Origin: an uncultured Clostridia bacterium | GTDB lineage: Bacteria; Bacillota; Clostridia; Christensenellales; CAG-138 | DNA length: 64,000 nucleotides | Direction of reading: 5' to 3' | NCBI GenBank assembly: GCA_947168855.1 | Contig: CAMVNO010000007.1 | Span: 1 to 64,000, forward strand | Part shown: in pieces, positions 7,643 through 15,863 of the stretch | Layout: each line of letters opens with the position of its first letter | Position numbering within the stretch: the first letter of the stretch is position 1 | The notes under the pieces: generated by a model | What the model was told of the DNA's origin: nothing | The model's database searches: none | Seen by the model: only the letters and a program-made list of their open reading frames with translations | Translations under genes and position numbers: made by a program

Positions 7643-7735
7643 GTGCAGGTCGTGAAGCTCATTTCCGTAACTTTTTCTATAGGCTGTTTTTCAGGTCCTA
7701 AGAAAAGTTTTAGTAGAGACCTTCACGACCTGCAC
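7643..7735. repeat. 15-bp perfect inverted repeat between primase and VRR-NUC genes
   Basis: GTGCAGGTCGTGAAG at 7643-7657 is exactly repeated in inverse at 7721-7735, 63 bases apart. It fills nearly the whole gap between the primase stop and the VRR-NUC start. It could be an operator pair, a replication-initiation site for the adjacent primase-helicase, or an RNA stem. It has no T-tract, so it is not a simple terminator. Confidence 0.6.
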
Positions 7736-7743
7736 TTTTGCCG

Positions 7744-9999
7744 TTATTCCATGAAATCAGACTTGAGCTGCAAGCCTAAAACCACGATTCCGGCGCTGGT
7801 TTTACGGCGGGTGAATCCAGCCGCTTCTAAGGCCGTGTAGAAATCGGTCGTGCTGCGAATATAGTCGCCCACCTGCATGCAGTAGCTGCGGTATGCGGTG
7901 TAGAACTCGCCGGACTTGGTTTTTGAATCCGGATCAATCACGCAGCATTCGCTGAAGAACTGTGAAAGCCAGTCGTTGGTTTCCTTATACTTCCGGATCG
8001 CTTCCTCCACGACATCAGGCTTTGTGATATCGTACTTCCGGTCGATCACGCGCTTGGCTCCGTCCATGATCCATTTGAGGATCGCGCCACCGGCCTTCTC
8101 GTACAGGTAGTCGGCGTAGTTCTTGATATCCGAGGAGCCTTCGATCTTCGCGTTGAACGGGATCACGATCAGGCGTCGCCATGTCCCGGCATCGATGGCA
8201 CCGACTTTCGGCAGGTGGTTCGTGTACAGCACCAGCGTGTGGCTCGGCACGAAGCTGAACGGGTCCTTGTACTTCTTTTCCGCATAGATCTCGTCGGTGG
8301 AGCAGAGCTGCTTCACGTTCGAGGTGTTCAGCCGCATGCCTTCCTCGAGCTCGGCGGCAATGATGAGCCGTTTGCCCTTGACCTCGGCCAGTTCCGGTTT
8401 CACGTTCCGCTTGCAGCCGACCGTCAGGGTGTCCGCTGACATGTTCCCGCTGTAGGTCCCGAGCACTCGTGCCAGCGTGTTCCAGAAGGTGGATTTCCCG
8501 TTCCGGCCTTCACCGTATGCGATGATGAGTCCCTCGACGCAGACCTTGCCGATCGCGGACAGCCCAGCGATCTCCTGTACGTAGCGGATCAGTTCCCGGT
8601 CGCCACAAAAGAAGAGCTCCAAAGCATCCAGCCAGAGCGAGACGTCGCCGTCAGATGGGTCCACCGAGGTCTGCTTGGTGATCAGGTCCGCTGCCGCATG
8701 CCCACGTGCCGAGGCGAGACCGACGCGCAGGTCATACGTGGCTGACGGGGTGTTGAGCAGGAACTCGTCCGCGTCCAACTGCCGCTGGTCGATCTCGACC
8801 ATTGGGTGCGTTTCCTTCAGCGCCGCCGTGATGTACTTGGAATCCCGGCGCTTGATCGCATAGTTCCGATAGGTCGTGGCGTTCTCATACTTCTGGAACG
8901 ACCGGGCCTGCGCTGAACTGAAGATTGCCGTCGCCTTCTTCGGTCCCATCGAGGCCAGCAGTTCCCATGCGCCGTTTTTCATCATCTCGTCGGTCGCCTT
9001 CTTGATCTCGGTATCCGCTTCCTCCAGCTGTCGGGCGGTCAGTTCCTGTGCGATCGCCTGCGCCTTGGGCTTGGATTCCTCCCAGAAGCTCCCGTTGTAT
9101 ACGAGGAAGTCCGTGGAGGGCGTATAGCAGAGCCGGTCCTCGTACTCCCGCGCAAGCACAGTTGCCTGCCCGACGTCGGAGTAGTCGGAAGGCTTGAGCT
9201 GCAGGTCCTGGTTGTACTGCTCCGGCGGGATATAGCCTTCCTGCGCGGAGACCTTCTCAAAGAACCGCTGTGCGCTGCGCCAGATGCTGTCGAGCTCGTG
9301 CTGTTCCAAAGGCGGATCGCACCGGGCGGCAATCTCCGCGAAATGCGTATGTGCTTCCTCCGTGTTGCCGTAGCGCTTCAGGATGCGCCCGGCATAGTGG
9401 GAAAGCGTGGCGTTGCGGCTGCCTTCCGGGATGACGATGTCGCCGTAGCTGCCGGAGTCCATGTTTGCATCGAACTCATCCGACAGGAACGTGGTCAGGG
9501 TCATGGGGCCGTCGAAGATCTCCACCTGCGGCTTGCGGGTCCCGAAGAAGAACCGGGCTGCATCCAACGCTTTGGTGTCGAAGTACGGGAAGATCGCATT
9601 GACGAGCTTTTTCATATCGCTGTACTGCCCGGCGTCCGTGATCCGGTCAATGGCGAAGAACACGTGGAACTTGGGCCGGGCTGCCTTACCGCCTTTTTCC
9701 TTCATGTGATTCCGGCTGTAGTGGACCGCAAAGCTCACGCCGGGGAAGGTGGCAGCAACGTCTGACGGATAGACCCATTCCCCTGGGTCGTCGCTGTGGT
9801 CGTTGTCACAGTCGACCGGCAAACAGTCTGCTCCGAGGAAGTTGTCGTTGTTGCGATAGCTGCCTTTGTACTCCGCGCAGACATAGTCCCGGGTTACGGC
9901 TTTCAGCAGGGATTCCTTGTCGGTCACCTCGATCGCATGCGGGTACATGCAGTTGGCAGGCGTCTCAAGATAATCGGAGTGGTAGAGCGTGAATTTCAT
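7744..9999 (-). CDS. P4-type phage primase-helicase
   Basis: 751 residues. The N-terminal ~170 residues resemble an archaeo-eukaryotic primase domain, with LPVDCDNDHSDD as likely catalytic acids and ARPKFHVFFAID further on. A D5_N-like linker and then a superfamily 3 helicase follow: Walker A GEGRNGKSTFWN near residue 500, LIIAAELEEG as Walker B, and LYTNHLPKVG as sensor. The C-terminus has the expected winged-helix position. It would synthesise primers and unwind DNA for the polymerase at 10433-12415. It overlaps the DUF4406 gene by four bases. Confidence 0.9.
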   Translation of the reverse strand: MKFTLYHSDYLETPANCMYPHAIEVTDKESLLKAVTRDYVCAEYKGSYRNNDNFLGADCLPVDCDNDHSDDPGEWVYPSDVAATFPGVSFAVHYSRNHMKEKGGKAARPKFHVFFAIDRITDAGQYSDMKKLVNAIFPYFDTKALDAARFFFGTRKPQVEIFDGPMTLTTFLSDEFDANMDSGSYGDIVIPEGSRNATLSHYAGRILKRYGNTEEAHTHFAEIAARCDPPLEQHELDSIWRSAQRFFEKVSAQEGYIPPEQYNQDLQLKPSDYSDVGQATVLAREYEDRLCYTPSTDFLVYNGSFWEESKPKAQAIAQELTARQLEEADTEIKKATDEMMKNGAWELLASMGPKKATAIFSSAQARSFQKYENATTYRNYAIKRRDSKYITAALKETHPMVEIDQRQLDADEFLLNTPSATYDLRVGLASARGHAAADLITKQTSVDPSDGDVSLWLDALELFFCGDRELIRYVQEIAGLSAIGKVCVEGLIIAYGEGRNGKSTFWNTLARVLGTYSGNMSADTLTVGCKRNVKPELAEVKGKRLIIAAELEEGMRLNTSNVKQLCSTDEIYAEKKYKDPFSFVPSHTLVLYTNHLPKVGAIDAGTWRRLIVIPFNAKIEGSSDIKNYADYLYEKAGGAILKWIMDGAKRVIDRKYDITKPDVVEEAIRKYKETNDWLSQFFSECCVIDPDSKTKSGEFYTAYRSYCMQVGDYIRSTTDFYTALEAAGFTRRKTSAGIVVLGLQLKSDFME

Positions 10000-10418
10000 C
10001 TTGGCACCTCCTCACAGGCCTCGGTGAAGTATCGAATCCGGTGTCCTTTCCAGACGGCCCGTTTGATCTCGGCGTCCATGCCCTCGGAGATCCGGTCACC
10101 GAAGACCCACATCTCCGCGCACTTACTGAGGAGCGCATTCCCGAACAGCAATCCCAGCTCTCGTTCCTTGGGATTTGTGTCATCAAGGAACTGCGGGAAA
10201 AGCAGGTGCGGCGCGATGGGGATGTATCCGGTCTCCACTGCAAACCGGCTGTAGCGTCTGGCAGCGGCGACATTGTTCTCCACGTCTCCGGCATACGGAC
10301 TGCAGATGTACACGATGGGACGGAATGCCCGGAGCGCTTTTTCTTCTTTTTCAATGGCACAGAAAGCCCCGAATGCCGTCGGATCGGGATATCCTTCTGC
10401 GTTCTTATAGTCAGGCAT
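9996..10418 (-). CDS. DUF4406 protein (nucleoside deoxyribosyltransferase-like fold)
   Basis: About 140 residues. I took the ATG at 10418 because GGAGG is 8 bases upstream; two ATGs further up are too close to that site. The stretch VYICSPYAGDVENNVAAARR and the later GYIPIAPHLLFPQFLDD match DUF4406, which is related to nucleoside 2-deoxyribosyltransferases. In phages it may act on nucleotides or simply bind them. It sits between polymerase and primase, consistent with a role in DNA metabolism. Confidence 0.85.
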   Translation of the reverse strand: MPDYKNAEGYPDPTAFGAFCAIEKEEKALRAFRPIVYICSPYAGDVENNVAAARRYSRFAVETGYIPIAPHLLFPQFLDDTNPKERELGLLFGNALLSKCAEMWVFGDRISEGMDAEIKRAVWKGHRIRYFTEACEEVPR

Positions 10419-10432
10419 ATTCATTACCTCCA

Positions 10433-12415
10433 TTAGTCTTTTTTGTAGAACGGGGTCTCATACCCGTCGGCGCGGAGCTTGAGACCGGGTGCCCACGGCG
10501 GGGTTCGGCCCATCTGCTCACAGACCGCGTCCAGCGACATGCGCGGATCGGCTTCGATGACCAGTTCGTCATGGATGTGCATGGTGATGAAGCAGTGGGA
10601 TAGGGTTTGCATGGCGTAGCAGAGGATGTCGCGTGCGGTGGCCTGCACGATGTTTTCCACGAGCTTCGGTCCGTAGGTCTCGAGCCGTTCCCACTTCTTC
10701 GTGCTGCCGATGCCCTCATATGTGATGCACTCGCTGCCGAACTGGTTCGTGCCGAGCCGAGGCTTCACGTATGCGAGTCGACGCCCGGACGGGAGCGTGA
10801 TGAAGAGCATCCCGCTTTGGTAGCCGAACCGCACGTCGCAGACCTCGCCGTCCATGTGGTACTTGATCGCGTTCATGGCAGCCCGGTCGATGTCCCACCA
10901 GAACTTCACGATGTTCGGGTTCGCACTACGCCACGCCGTGACCAGGGGCTGTAGCTCGGTCTCGGCAAGGCCCATGTCCAGAGCGCCCATTGCCTTGAGC
11001 GCACCGACGGACCCGCCGTACCCGAGCGCGAGTTCCGCGATCTTACCTTTCTGCCGCAGGTGACCGTTCACACCGTGCTTTTCTACGGGGACCTTGAACA
11101 TCTGCGAGGCGGACGCGCAGTAGATATCGCCGCCCTTCTCAAAGACCTCCTGCCGCCAGTGCTCACCGGCAAACCATGCAAGGACCCGCGCCTCGATTGC
11201 CGAGAAGTCCGCCACGATGAACTTGCATCCGGGCTTCGGTACGAATGCGGTGCGGATCAGCTGCGAGAGCGTGTCCGGCACATCTTCGTATAGGAGCTCC
11301 ACGCCGTCAAAGTCACCGGATCGCACCAGCGCACGCGCCTCGGCCAGATCCGACAAGTGGTTCTGAGGCAGGTTCTGCATCTGGATGATCCGTCCAGCCC
11401 AGCGACCGGTCCGGTTGGCACCGTAGAACTGGAACATCCCACGGGCACGACCGTCGGCGCAGACCGCTTTCTCCATCGCCTGATACTTTCGAATGGACGA
11501 CTTCGCGAGTTGTTGACGAAGCACAAGGACCTTTTGCAGTTCCTCCGGTGCGCTCTTGAGCAGGTCGGTCACTTCCTTCTTGCCAAGGGAGTCGACCATA
11601 AGCCCGTTATCCGAAAGCCACTGCTTCATCTGCTGCACGGAGTTCGGGTTATCGAGCGCGGTCAGGGATTTCATGGCCGTCGTCAGCTCGGTCCGGGACC
11701 GGGCGTCCATAGCGATTGCCTGACGCACCAACTCCATATCAAGGGCGACGCCACGGTCGTTGATCTGCTGGTCGAGGTGGTACTGCTCCCAGACCGCTTC
11801 CGGGACCGGGAACTTGTTGAGCTTCTCCTGAATGGACATCTCAACCTCGACGTCACGGGCGTTGTACCGTTTGAAGGCGGTCCACTTATCCGGCGCGTTC
11901 ACCGGGAAATTCCGGGTTCTGCCGCCGTTCAACTTCGTCGGTGCACAGGGCTGGCAGAAGTACCGGATGAGTTCTTTGCCCTCGGTCAGTTTCTGCTTCC
12001 CGAGCCCCAGCACGGCTCCGACGCCTTCCAAGGAAAGCGGCAGGCCCATATACGCGGACCAGATCATGGTGCATTTCCACGATGCCGGATCGAGGTAGTT
12101 GCCGACAGTGTCCTCCGGGATGCTGTAGCCGGTGTTATCGAAACCGCCGTGATCCCGAAGGTATCGGGAAAGGCAAACCCGCTCGAACTGCGCATTGAAC
12201 GCCCACTTTGTCACGGCATCGTCTGTCAGGGCGGCGAGGACCTCCGCAGGGATCGTTTCGCTGGAGGCAAGGTCGACCACCTGCACGGGGTCGCCGTCCA
12301 CGGAGTACCCGAAGAGCAGGATGTCGAAATCCGCTGCCTCGGTGTACTTGTAGACGCCGCACTTACCAAGGTCCGCACTGCTGTATGTTTCAATGTCGAT
12401 ACTGAGTTGCTTCAT
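10433..12415 (-). CDS. Phage family A DNA polymerase with 3'-5' exonuclease
   Basis: 660 residues. The N-terminal DEDDy exonuclease shows SIDIETYSSADL (Exo I), KWAFNAQFERV (Exo II) and YNARDVEVEMSI (Exo III). The polymerase domain has motif A DFSAIEARVLAWFAG, motif B RQKGKIAELALGYGGSVGAL and motif C IHDELVIEAD. There is no 5'-3' exonuclease domain, as usual for phage enzymes. It replicates the phage genome with the primase-helicase downstream. The start at 12415 gives a typical MKQLSIDIETYS N-terminus. Confident call. Confidence 0.95.
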   Translation of the reverse strand: MKQLSIDIETYSSADLGKCGVYKYTEAADFDILLFGYSVDGDPVQVVDLASSETIPAEVLAALTDDAVTKWAFNAQFERVCLSRYLRDHGGFDNTGYSIPEDTVGNYLDPASWKCTMIWSAYMGLPLSLEGVGAVLGLGKQKLTEGKELIRYFCQPCAPTKLNGGRTRNFPVNAPDKWTAFKRYNARDVEVEMSIQEKLNKFPVPEAVWEQYHLDQQINDRGVALDMELVRQAIAMDARSRTELTTAMKSLTALDNPNSVQQMKQWLSDNGLMVDSLGKKEVTDLLKSAPEELQKVLVLRQQLAKSSIRKYQAMEKAVCADGRARGMFQFYGANRTGRWAGRIIQMQNLPQNHLSDLAEARALVRSGDFDGVELLYEDVPDTLSQLIRTAFVPKPGCKFIVADFSAIEARVLAWFAGEHWRQEVFEKGGDIYCASASQMFKVPVEKHGVNGHLRQKGKIAELALGYGGSVGALKAMGALDMGLAETELQPLVTAWRSANPNIVKFWWDIDRAAMNAIKYHMDGEVCDVRFGYQSGMLFITLPSGRRLAYVKPRLGTNQFGSECITYEGIGSTKKWERLETYGPKLVENIVQATARDILCYAMQTLSHCFITMHIHDELVIEADPRMSLDAVCEQMGRTPPWAPGLKLRADGYETPFYKKD

Positions 12416-12477
12416 CTATATACGTCTGTTGCCCGTAAGGGTGGCAGGACAGTTCCCGCCACCCACGGGCCGGGTCT

Positions 12478-12654
12478 TTACTTGTTCTCGAGGGACTTCA
12501 TGCGTGCCTCCTGGTACTCGGCTTCCCATTTGGCGTTGCGCTTGTCACGCTTGTGCTCTTGGATGGTGTCGATGATGGATCGGACCATCCAGAACAGAGT
12601 CATCGCGATGGACAGGGACAGAAGCAGGATGCAGAGAATCGTAGTCGCGTTCAT
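12478..12654 (-). CDS. Small single-pass membrane protein
   Basis: 58 residues from the ATG at 12654, with AAGGAGG upstream, beginning MNATTILCILLLSLSIAMTL. One N-terminal membrane segment is followed by a highly charged cytoplasmic tail (KRDKRNAKWEAEYQEARMKS). It sits between DUF2815 and the polymerase in the early operon. Function unknown; its placement suggests an early membrane-associated role. Confidence 0.7.
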   Translation of the reverse strand: MNATTILCILLLSLSIAMTLFWMVRSIIDTIQEHKRDKRNAKWEAEYQEARMKSLENK

Positions 12655-12665
12655 AGGGCACCTCC

Positions 12666-13238
12666 TTAAGACAAGAAGTCTTCGTCGGAATCGGTGGAGA
12701 AGTCAGACGCTGCGCTGGCCTTGCCGCCAAGGGGTTCGCCGTCGCGGATCTTCTGCAGGTTGTTGAGCCCACAGGCGATGCCCTTGTTGCCGTTCGAGTT
12801 GAACGCGTAGAAGTTGATGCTGGCCCTGCCGTACACGCCGGAGTAGACCTCGGAGCGGGTCAAGATCGGGTTGCAGTCCGCATCCACGATGCCGGGTGCA
12901 GTAGCGCTGTTTGCGTTGATGAAGTAGCAGCCAGCGTAGGCCGGATCGTCCGGGCGCTCGGTGTCGCCGTCACGAAGCGGTGTCTTGATCGCGGTAAGGG
13001 GCGGGACGGTGCGACCGTTGCCGCGGAGCTTGGCCTGTCCCTCTTCGTAGGCGGCCTGAATCGCGCGGTTGACCTTCTGCACGGTCACGGTGTCCGACTT
13101 CGGGATGATGAGGCTGACGCTGTACTTGGGCGTGCCTCCGTTGATGCTCTTGGGTTCCCAGAGGTTTGCATACGACCAGCGAGTGTCTTTGCCGGTGATG
13201 ACCTTCAGGGGGTTTACGGGTTTCGAAGTATTTGACAT
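12666..13238 (-). CDS. DUF2815 family protein, probable ssDNA-binding protein
   Basis: 190 residues starting MSNTSKPVNPLKVITGKDTR. The pattern WEPKSINGGTPKYSVSLIIP, a central R-P-D-D-P-A-Y-A-G-C-Y-F-I-N-A-N segment and an acidic C-terminus (STDSDEDFLS) fit DUF2815. The acidic tail and the placement between a polymerase and a RecB-like nuclease resemble phage single-strand binding proteins of the gp2.5 type. The DNA-binding role is inferred, not shown. Confidence 0.85.
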   Translation of the reverse strand: MSNTSKPVNPLKVITGKDTRWSYANLWEPKSINGGTPKYSVSLIIPKSDTVTVQKVNRAIQAAYEEGQAKLRGNGRTVPPLTAIKTPLRDGDTERPDDPAYAGCYFINANSATAPGIVDADCNPILTRSEVYSGVYGRASINFYAFNSNGNKGIACGLNNLQKIRDGEPLGGKASAASDFSTDSDEDFLS

Positions 13239-13239
13239 A

Positions 13240-14364
13240 TCAGTTTTCCTCCATAAATTCAGTAATGATGTTTGTCATGGCCGGTCTTTTATCGCTGTCC
13301 GGCACCAGCGTGGGTTTGCCTTGCGGCTTGGTGATCAGGCCGCCAAGGATGTCGTTGAATTGTTTCTTTCCGAGCAGGGTGGTCATGGCGGTGACGCCGA
13401 GGACCTTGTGCTCGTAAGGGTCGTACCCGGCTGCTTTGACTGCCGCGACGACGGCACGTTCGTCGGTGTACTTGCGGTTGGACCTGCCCTCGACCAACTT
13501 GTAACCGGTCCAGTGCTTGCCGCTGATTGCCGCCTGCAGCGCGTAGTCCTTGATGTCGGAAGCCCAAGCGATCAGATCGTCGATGCGACCGAGGATTTCC
13601 TCGACTTCTTCGTCGGTCAGGAGCGGCGGCTGCCGGAATTCGAATCTGGCAAGATCCATGTTCGCGTTCGCCCGTTCCCGGCAGTCGGCTTTCGCTTTGC
13701 AGAACTGGCACCATTCGCCACAGCGGTATTCGCCGTCGCCGTTGAAGGCGAGCTCGGCAGTCGGGGCCAGAACATGATCTGCCCATTCGTACAGGTCTGC
13801 CTTTGGGATGGTGTAGGTGCTGATGTTGGAACGCCGGGGTTGGTAGATCGTCATGCTGACGGTGTCGATGTCGTAGATGCAATCGAACAGTTCCAGAGCG
13901 CCGAGCGCGTACAGCTTCATCTGCGGGTTGTCTTCTGCCTCGACCAACACGCCTCTGCCGTACTTGAAGTCAACGATGTGCAGCGTCCCGTCTGCGATGA
14001 TGACGCAGTCGCCGGTGCCGAAGCCTTCCGCGACGTACTTGGAGTAGTCGAGCCGCTGCTCGATCAGGACCACTGGGTCCGGGCAGGTCTTCTTGGCCTC
14101 TTCGACCAGTTCCAGCACGAACGCCGCATACCCGTTGGCGCATTCCTCCATCTCGGGGTTGTACCAAGTCAGGTCCTCGGTCGGGTCCCTGGCTTCCATG
14201 CCGAGCGCAGTCCGGAGCTTGAACTCGCAGAGGGCGTGGGCGTCGGTGCCTTCAGCGGCAAAGTCGCTGCCTTTGTCGTCGTAGCCTTCACAGAGCCTTG
14301 CCGAAGGAGGGCAGTTGAGCCACCGATGAGACGATGAAGCGGAGAGTAGAGCGTGATTAGGCAT
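13240..14364 (-). CDS. DUF2800 RecB/Cas4-like nuclease
   Basis: 374 residues from the ATG at 14364, beginning MPNHALLSASSSHRWLNCPP. It has the PD-(D/E)XK layout: H-A-L-C-E near the N-terminus, HIVDFKYGRGVLVEAEDNP (D...E/K core), QMKLYALGAL, and a C-terminal Cys cluster GEWCQFCKAKADCRERA like the iron-sulfur ligands of Cas4/AddB-type nucleases. It probably processes DNA ends during phage replication or recombination together with DUF2815. It is two bases from DUF2815 and overlaps the upstream gene by 8 bases. Confidence 0.88.
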   Translation of the reverse strand: MPNHALLSASSSHRWLNCPPSARLCEGYDDKGSDFAAEGTDAHALCEFKLRTALGMEARDPTEDLTWYNPEMEECANGYAAFVLELVEEAKKTCPDPVVLIEQRLDYSKYVAEGFGTGDCVIIADGTLHIVDFKYGRGVLVEAEDNPQMKLYALGALELFDCIYDIDTVSMTIYQPRRSNISTYTIPKADLYEWADHVLAPTAELAFNGDGEYRCGEWCQFCKAKADCRERANANMDLARFEFRQPPLLTDEEVEEILGRIDDLIAWASDIKDYALQAAISGKHWTGYKLVEGRSNRKYTDERAVVAAVKAAGYDPYEHKVLGVTAMTTLLGKKQFNDILGGLITKPQGKPTLVPDSDKRPAMTNIITEFMEEN

Positions 14365-14668
14365 CTCCCAGCACCTCCGCGTCCGCGACCAGGACCTTGT
14401 AGCATGTTGGATCGAGCTCGGACAGCTTGTTCGCACCGTACTTCAGAAGGAGGTCACGGATCTGAGCAGTAAAGCCGTCGCGGGACTTCTCAGCCAGAAT
14501 CGCACGGACTTCCTCGAGGGACATTGCCTTTTCCGAGGCGAGTGCAATCTCCGGGGTCCTGCTGCTGTAGCTGAACAGATCGGTCAGGTCATCCGCGAGG
14601 GTGTTAATAGTAGAAGCAGCATCCCGCAGTGCGTTGATGATCTCTGCTACGTCGGCCATTTTGCTCAT
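14357..14668 (-). CDS. Helical phage protein of unknown function
   Basis: 103 residues. I placed the start at 14668 (MSKMADVAEIINALRDAAST) because AAGGAGG is 8 bases upstream. It has an N-terminal amphipathic helix followed by a region with MSLEEVRAILAEKSRDGF and then LLLKYGANKLSELDPTCYK. It recurs next to DUF2800 in clostridial phage-like elements as far as I recall, but no function is known. Its C-terminus overlaps the DUF2800 start. Confidence 0.7.
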   Translation of the reverse strand: MSKMADVAEIINALRDAASTINTLADDLTDLFSYSSRTPEIALASEKAMSLEEVRAILAEKSRDGFTAQIRDLLLKYGANKLSELDPTCYKVLVADAEVLGDA

Positions 14669-14810
14669 TTTGTCTTCCTCCTTCCTTGGATTGTCTGTTT
14701 GCGGCAAGAACTCTGAGCTTCCTTGCCAGCCGTGCGGACACATAGCTGATATCCATCAGAACATCGATCACCTCTGCATCCGTGGGGCCATACCGTTGGG
14801 CTTCGTGCAT
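14604..14810 (-). CDS. Small basic phage protein overlapping the next gene
   Basis: About 68 residues from the ATG at 14810 (GGAGG 8 bases upstream). It starts MHEAQRYGPTDAEVIDVLMD and contains VSARLARKLRVLA, ending in a basic tail read in a different frame from the gene at 14357-14668, which it overlaps by about 65 bases. The well-placed ribosome site and the structured N-terminal helix support it as real; the tail read in overlap may be unconstrained. Confidence 0.6.
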   Translation of the reverse strand: MHEAQRYGPTDAEVIDVLMDISYVSARLARKLRVLAANRQSKEGGRQNEQNGRRSRDHQRTAGCCFYY

Positions 14811-14953
14811 CCCGTTCACCTCCAGTCCGGAGCCGTCTCTGTTGCGCTCCTCACACTTCCCAATGGAGGCGGGAGTACCGTTTTGACGAAGAACGGGGCG
14901 GGTTTTTGAAAAATGTTCCGGCCACCGCCAAGCAGCAGCCGGAACGGTAGATC

Positions 14954-15460
14954 TTAAAAGAAGTCCGGGAATTCGACTTCGAGCTGCGCCTTGGCCTTCT
15001 TCAGCCGGGACAGGAACGTTGTCCGCTTGATCCCGAGTGCGTCCGCGATCGCGGAGTCAGACAGGCCCCGCTGCCGGAGCTTGCCGATTTCGACGGCTTC
15101 GGGCATGAGCTCGTTCAGCCGGACGAAGAGCCTGTCCAGTTCGACCTTGTCGCACACGACGCTGTCGATGGATGGTGACGGATCGCAAAGCCGGTCCAGC
15201 GGAGAGCAGGCGTCGCCGTCTTCGTTTTCGATGGTGAAGTCGAGGGAGTCCATAGATGAGCAATGGAACTCGCAGGTCAGGCAATCGCCATCACAGAGCC
15301 AAAATTTGCTTTTCGGGCAGGCACACTCGCCGCGGCCCTTCTGCTTCTTGCGGAAGGAGTCGTAGTGACGGACGTGTTCACGGTAGAATTCCTCGGGGAC
15401 TGCCACCCACTCGCGGGTGGACTTGACGTAGATTCGGTACTGGTTGTCGTTGAGATTCAT
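14954..15460 (-). CDS. Sigma-70 region 4-like regulator heading the phage early operon
   Basis: 168 residues starting MNLNDNQYRIYVKSTREWVA. The N-terminal part has a Cys-rich segment (CACPKSKFWLCDGDCLTCEF), and the C-terminal ~60 residues form a helix-turn-helix: LPEAVEIGKLRQRGLSD-type start, SAIADALGIKRTTFLSRLKK recognition helix. Proteins of this build head replication modules in many clostridial phages and conjugative elements. It is the first gene of the leftward operon, so it may direct polymerase to phage promoters such as the repeated motif at 888-946 and 2066-2122 (inference). Confidence 0.8.
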   Translation of the reverse strand: MNLNDNQYRIYVKSTREWVAVPEEFYREHVRHYDSFRKKQKGRGECACPKSKFWLCDGDCLTCEFHCSSMDSLDFTIENEDGDACSPLDRLCDPSPSIDSVVCDKVELDRLFVRLNELMPEAVEIGKLRQRGLSDSAIADALGIKRTTFLSRLKKAKAQLEVEFPDFF

Positions 15461-15768
15461 AAGAATTTCCTCCGTTCGGTTTGCTTGGAACGGAGGAAAC
15501 CCTTATGGTCGCTGCATTTTGGAAATAGGAACCCAACCACAGCTCCGTCGGAGATTTTTCTCCGTTCCGGTTCTGCGGCTTCCTTATCCAGTAGGCAGCC
15601 GTTCGATATTTACCTGTCCCTCTAAGTGGCACTGGATCATCCGTGGCCAGCGGATGTACCGCTCGGAGGCATGAGCTCCCGCTCACACGTACAATGTACC
15701 GGAGGATTCTTCTTCCGACGAGGAAGTGGGACTTCCGGTTCGATTAGCCCAAAAACCCGTAAAAAGGG
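15461..15768. other. Long leader without a supported gene, upstream of the phage early operon
   Basis: About 300 bases with no frame that I trust. It contains ribosome-site-like repeats near 15470-15500 (TCCGTTC twice, around a short inverted repeat AACGGAGGAAA/TTTCCTCCGTT read across the start region of the sigma-like gene), which could let the leader RNA hide the ribosome site. A frame of about 100 codons crosses it but lacks a ribosome site and overlaps the regulator gene. Probably a structured 5' untranslated region. Confidence 0.4.
15722..15737. repeat. att-like copy of the tRNA-Leu 3' end, distal copy
   Basis: GGAAGTGGGACTTCCG. Its first 12 bases match the 3' end of the tRNA-Leu(CAA) gene at 33.1 kb (plus-strand reading GGAAGTGGGACT). 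The same 16-mer recurs at 15832-15847. It is also a near-perfect inverted repeat, so a protein-binding site is the alternative reading. Confidence 0.45.
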
Positions 15769-15813
15769 CAAAAAAATAAGGCCCTCGTGTCGTCAATGAC
15801 ACGAAAGCCTTGA
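15769..15813 (-). terminator. Intrinsic terminator at the end of the BREX operon
   Basis: On the minus strand AAGGC...CGTGTC-loop-GACACG...GCCTT is followed by ATTTTTTTG. It lies downstream of the last BREX-operon gene and upstream of the phage operon, so it separates the two transcription units. Confidence 0.8.
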
Positions 15814-15830
15814 TTTATCTGAGGTTTATA

Positions 15831-15847
15831 CCGGAAGTGGGACTTCC
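15831..15847. repeat. att-like copy of the tRNA-Leu 3' end, proximal copy
   Basis: CCGGAAGTGGGACT at 15831-15844 is identical to 14 bases at 33114-33127, the acceptor-stem/T-arm end of tRNA-Leu. Such 3'-end copies are the usual mark left by elements integrated into tRNA genes. A chance match of 14 bases in a window of this size is unlikely. If it is an att remnant, the segment from here to 33.1 kb (BREX plus recombinase) is a discrete island. Confidence 0.5.
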
Positions 15848-15863
15848 GAATTATTTTGTAAAT

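Noticed and set aside
15378..15686. Minus-strand frame of about 100 codons upstream of the sigma-like gene
   Set aside because: Overlaps the sigma-like gene start in another frame, has no ribosome site and no family resemblance; treated as leader RNA.
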